Source: Candidatus Omnitrophota bacterium (GTDB lineage Bacteria; Omnitrophota; Gorgyraeia; Gygaellales; Profunditerraquicolaceae). From it: a stretch of 14,938 bases of DNA. Positions 13,285 through 14,938 of this stretch are shown piece after piece. Where the stretch lies: NCBI GenBank assembly GCA_016938245.1, contig JAFGUY010000032.1, positions 1 through 14,938 of the forward strand, given 5' to 3'. Under the pieces are notes generated by a model. That model did no database searches and had not been told where the DNA came from. It saw only the letters and a list, made by a program, of their open reading frames with translations. Within the stretch, counting starts at the first letter, position 1. Every line of letters starts with the position of its first letter. The position numbers and the translations under genes are program-made.

Positions 13285-13313
13285 ATGATATAACCTTTAC
13301 TGCATCTTGTCAA
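13285..13313 (-). promoter_or_regulatory. Sigma-70-type promoter of the por operon
   Basis: On the minus strand a perfect TTGACA (13313-13308) and TATCAT (13290-13285, 5 of 6 matches) are 17 nt apart, in the gap between the MetE-like gene and porC. Expected start is near 13278, giving a leader of about 30 nt. An AT-rich dyad AAATAA-T-TTATTT (13312-13324) abuts the -35 box and could be an operator or UP element. Confidence 0.72.
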
Positions 13314-13324
13314 ATAATTTATTT

Positions 13325-14320
13325 TTAGAAGTTCTTCCTGATAAATTCTGAAACCTCTAAAAGGAGCTTAAATACCTTATCCGCCTTTTGCACAGAAAAA
13401 GTACCTAGCCCGCAGGCAGGAGAAATAATCAATCTTGACTTAATTAATTCCTCGTCTATCCCTTTATTAACTAAACTGCCTATTCCCTGGCGTATTTTAC
13501 GTATTAGAATTTCCGTATTCTCCTCTCCTGAAAACTGCTGGGTCGGCACAATACCCCAGCAAATAATCCCTCCTCTGCCCAAAAAACCTTTAAGGGTATC
13601 GGCATAAAGCACAAATTTATCTTGGTAGCCAAAAGCATCAAAACTTATGAGATCGATATTGTGGTTTTCGGTAAAGATAGACCAGTCAGTATTCCCGCAG
13701 CAATGCACCCCTAAAAGGACATCATCTGCCTTAAGTCCTTCGGTAAACTCGCTAATGCCGGCAATTACATCGTCTCTATTTAGCGGTGTATAAGCTGAAC
13801 CAAAACAGGAAAGGTAAGGCTCGTCGATAAAAAGAATTATTTTCTTACCAAATGGCCTAAAAGTTTTAATCTGCCAGCGCGCTTTAAAATTAAGCCCCTT
13901 TAGAACTGCCTGCATAAATACCTTATCATGCATAAGCGCAACTCCATTTTTATCATTAAAAGCAGCGCTGAAAGTAAAAGGCCCGGTAATCTGAATTTTA
14001 ATATATTTTATATCCCGGCAACATTCTTTTTCAAGCCTGCGCTTAAAAGCATAAAGCCCCGATGCATAATCTTGGCTTATCTTAAAATATTCAACATCTG
14101 CAGCGAGCACTTTTTCATAAAAAATCTCCAGATTATCTCTGTTGCCTAACGGGAGATTTTCGCTAAACTGCACGTTCATCCCTTCGCATTTATCCTTTTG
14201 CGGCAGCTGCGGCCAAAAAGGAATACCTGGCACGTACTTGAATATTAAATCCAAAGCAGACTCAGCATCCTGATGCGGAAGGCTGCCTATACCGGTAGCT
14301 AATCCTTTTAAATTATCCAT
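13325..14320 (-). CDS. MetE-like (UROD/cobalamin-independent methionine synthase superfamily) protein
   Basis: A 331-aa TIM-barrel protein resembling only the C-terminal catalytic half of MetE. It opens with TGIGSLPHQDAESALDLI, has TGPFTF (112-117), FIDEPYLS (164-171), HCCGNTDW (206-213) and SPACGLGT (300-307). Compared with MetE zinc ligands (His, Cys, Glu, Cys), H206, C208 and C303 are present while the Glu position holds Asp (D228, ISFDAF). Short core-MetE proteins transfer methyl groups from corrinoid or other donors to homocysteine or a related thiol; the true substrate is unknown. It starts 4 nt after tlpA, with a weak TGGAA upstream. Its neighbours ccdA and tlpA concern thiol redox, which may be coincidental. 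Alternative: a methyltransferase for a different thiol. Confidence 0.8.
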   Translation of the reverse strand: MDNLKGLATGIGSLPHQDAESALDLIFKYVPGIPFWPQLPQKDKCEGMNVQFSENLPLGNRDNLEIFYEKVLAADVEYFKISQDYASGLYAFKRRLEKECCRDIKYIKIQITGPFTFSAAFNDKNGVALMHDKVFMQAVLKGLNFKARWQIKTFRPFGKKIILFIDEPYLSCFGSAYTPLNRDDVIAGISEFTEGLKADDVLLGVHCCGNTDWSIFTENHNIDLISFDAFGYQDKFVLYADTLKGFLGRGGIICWGIVPTQQFSGEENTEILIRKIRQGIGSLVNKGIDEELIKSRLIISPACGLGTFSVQKADKVFKLLLEVSEFIRKNF

Positions 14321-14324
14321 ACTA

Positions 14325-14822
14325 TCATTCCAGGTTTAAGCCCTTTAATCTGGCCTTTGAAAAACGGTTGCCGCTAAATACCACCATGCCGCTTCTACTA
14401 ATAACAAAATATGTAGGAACCCCTAAGACATCGTAACTACTTGATACCCGGGTATCGGAATCAAGCAGAACTGTAAGACCTACACCCCCCAGCCCTTTTA
14501 TGAAATTACTGACTTTATATGCCGGCTCTCCTACGTCTATAGTCAATAACTCAATACCGAGACCTTCCAGTTCCTCCCGGTCATCCTTTAAAGACCTTAA
14601 CGCTATCCTGCAATAAGGGCACCAGGTAGTCCAAAACATTAAAAGAACTGCTTTTTTCCCTTTATAATCGCTTAAAGAAAACTGATTGCCGTTAATATCA
14701 CTAAGTTTAAAATCCGGCGCCGAGGATTGATTTTCAGAGATCACCGCCCTGTCATAAACATTACATCCCGATGTTAGGGCAATAAGAAAAACCAATACAA
14801 ATAAAAACCTCATGTATTTCAT
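14325..14822 (-). CDS. TlpA/ResA-like thioredoxin lipoprotein
   Basis: Envelope thiol-disulfide oxidoreductase of 165 aa. The signal peptide (MKYMRFLFVLVFLIALTSGC) ends in a lipobox-type cysteine at C20, so the protein is probably lipid-anchored and faces the periplasm. The thioredoxin fold follows: APDFKLSDINGNQFSLSDYKG (35-55), FWTTWCPYC with the redox pair C68/C71, and the cis-Pro loop VLGVPTYFVIS. TlpA/ResA proteins reduce cysteines of apocytochrome c or other exported proteins, with electrons from CcdA, which is encoded 7 nt upstream. It ends in tandem stops TGA TAG. AAGGAG lies 14 nt before the ATG, rather far; ATG at residue 4 is an alternative start. The exact client is unknown. Confidence 0.92.
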   Translation of the reverse strand: MKYMRFLFVLVFLIALTSGCNVYDRAVISENQSSAPDFKLSDINGNQFSLSDYKGKKAVLLMFWTTWCPYCRIALRSLKDDREELEGLGIELLTIDVGEPAYKVSNFIKGLGGVGLTVLLDSDTRVSSSYDVLGVPTYFVISRSGMVVFSGNRFSKARLKGLNLE

Positions 14823-14829
14823 AAACCGA

Positions 14830-14937
14830 CTAAAATCTCCTTATCCCGGTATATATAAAATAGGCCCCCGTAGCTAACAAAATTACCCCTGCCAACCTCT
14901 GAAAATATACCATCCACTTACCTGACTTGGGTAAATT
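14830..14937 (-). CDS. ccdA: CcdA/DsbD-type cytochrome c biogenesis membrane protein (3' end only)
   Basis: Only the last 35 codons are in the window; the 5' part lies beyond the right edge. The residues read LPKSGKWMVYFQRLAGVILL followed by ATGAYFIYTGIRRF and a TAG. A short amphipathic W-M-x-x-x-Q-R-x-x-G segment and a final transmembrane helix are typical of the CcdA/DsbD-beta C-terminus. The protein passes electrons across the inner membrane from cytosolic thioredoxin to periplasmic partners. The downstream TlpA-like lipoprotein gene supports this assignment. Confidence 0.78.
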   Translation of the reverse strand, partial: NLPKSGKWMVYFQRLAGVILLATGAYFIYTGIRRF

Positions 14938-14938
14938 A

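Noticed and set aside
1..14938. CRISPR array, insertion sequence, prophage or toxin-antitoxin locus
   Set aside because: No regularly spaced repeats, transposase or integrase motifs, or paired small toxin/antitoxin genes were found; nearly all bases belong to housekeeping-type genes.

Overview
The window looks like part of the chromosome of an anaerobic, Gram-negative-type bacterium, most plausibly an uncultivated lineage near Candidatus Omnitrophota (moderate confidence, inferred from gene order and gene content, not from a marker tree). Supporting signs are a ferredoxin-dependent 2-oxoacid oxidoreductase, a split transketolase, a lipoprotein thioredoxin with CcdA, a SurA/PpiD-like periplasmic chaperone, and the ispE-spoVG-glmU-prs-ctc-pth order otherwise familiar from Firmicutes. 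Coding density is very high: most gaps are under 60 bases, and several genes overlap.

Left part (1-8850, minus strand). One long unidirectional cluster reads right to left: candidate 44-codon basic ORF, hisG, a 33-aa bS22/AURKAIP1-type ribosomal protein, a secreted TPR protein, transketolase N and C subunits, ispE, spoVG (with an inserted zinc ribbon), tRNA-Gln(UUG), glmU, prs, ribosomal protein L25/Ctc, and pth (cut by the left edge). A good promoter (TTTACA, 17 nt, TATAAT) stands before it. The cluster links PRPP and pentose-phosphate supply, isoprenoid and UDP-GlcNAc precursors, and translation.

Middle (8851-9674). One plus-strand gene, a membrane-anchored SurA-N-type protein without a PPIase domain, has its own promoter diverging from hisG. 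It ends in a hairpin shared with the convergent ferredoxin gene.

Right part (9662-14938, minus strand). A promoter (TTGACA, 17 nt, TATCAT) precedes porC-porD-porA-porB, then a ferritin-like protein and a small ferredoxin. This forms a pyruvate/2-oxoacid:ferredoxin oxidoreductase operon with apparent iron handling and an electron carrier. Upstream lie ccdA (3' end only), a TlpA/ResA-like lipoprotein and a MetE-like zinc enzyme.

The most notable signals are: (i) a three-copy repeat at the porD-porA junction that can fold into two mutually exclusive hairpins, one trapping the porA start codon; (ii) a related palindrome inside the 5' end of the TPR gene; (iii) a zinc ribbon inserted into SpoVG; (iv) an almost leaderless small basic ORF ahead of hisG; (v) a tRNA gene 7 nt ahead of glmU, leaving no room for a ribosome binding site. 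I see no CRISPR array, insertion sequence, phage gene or rRNA.
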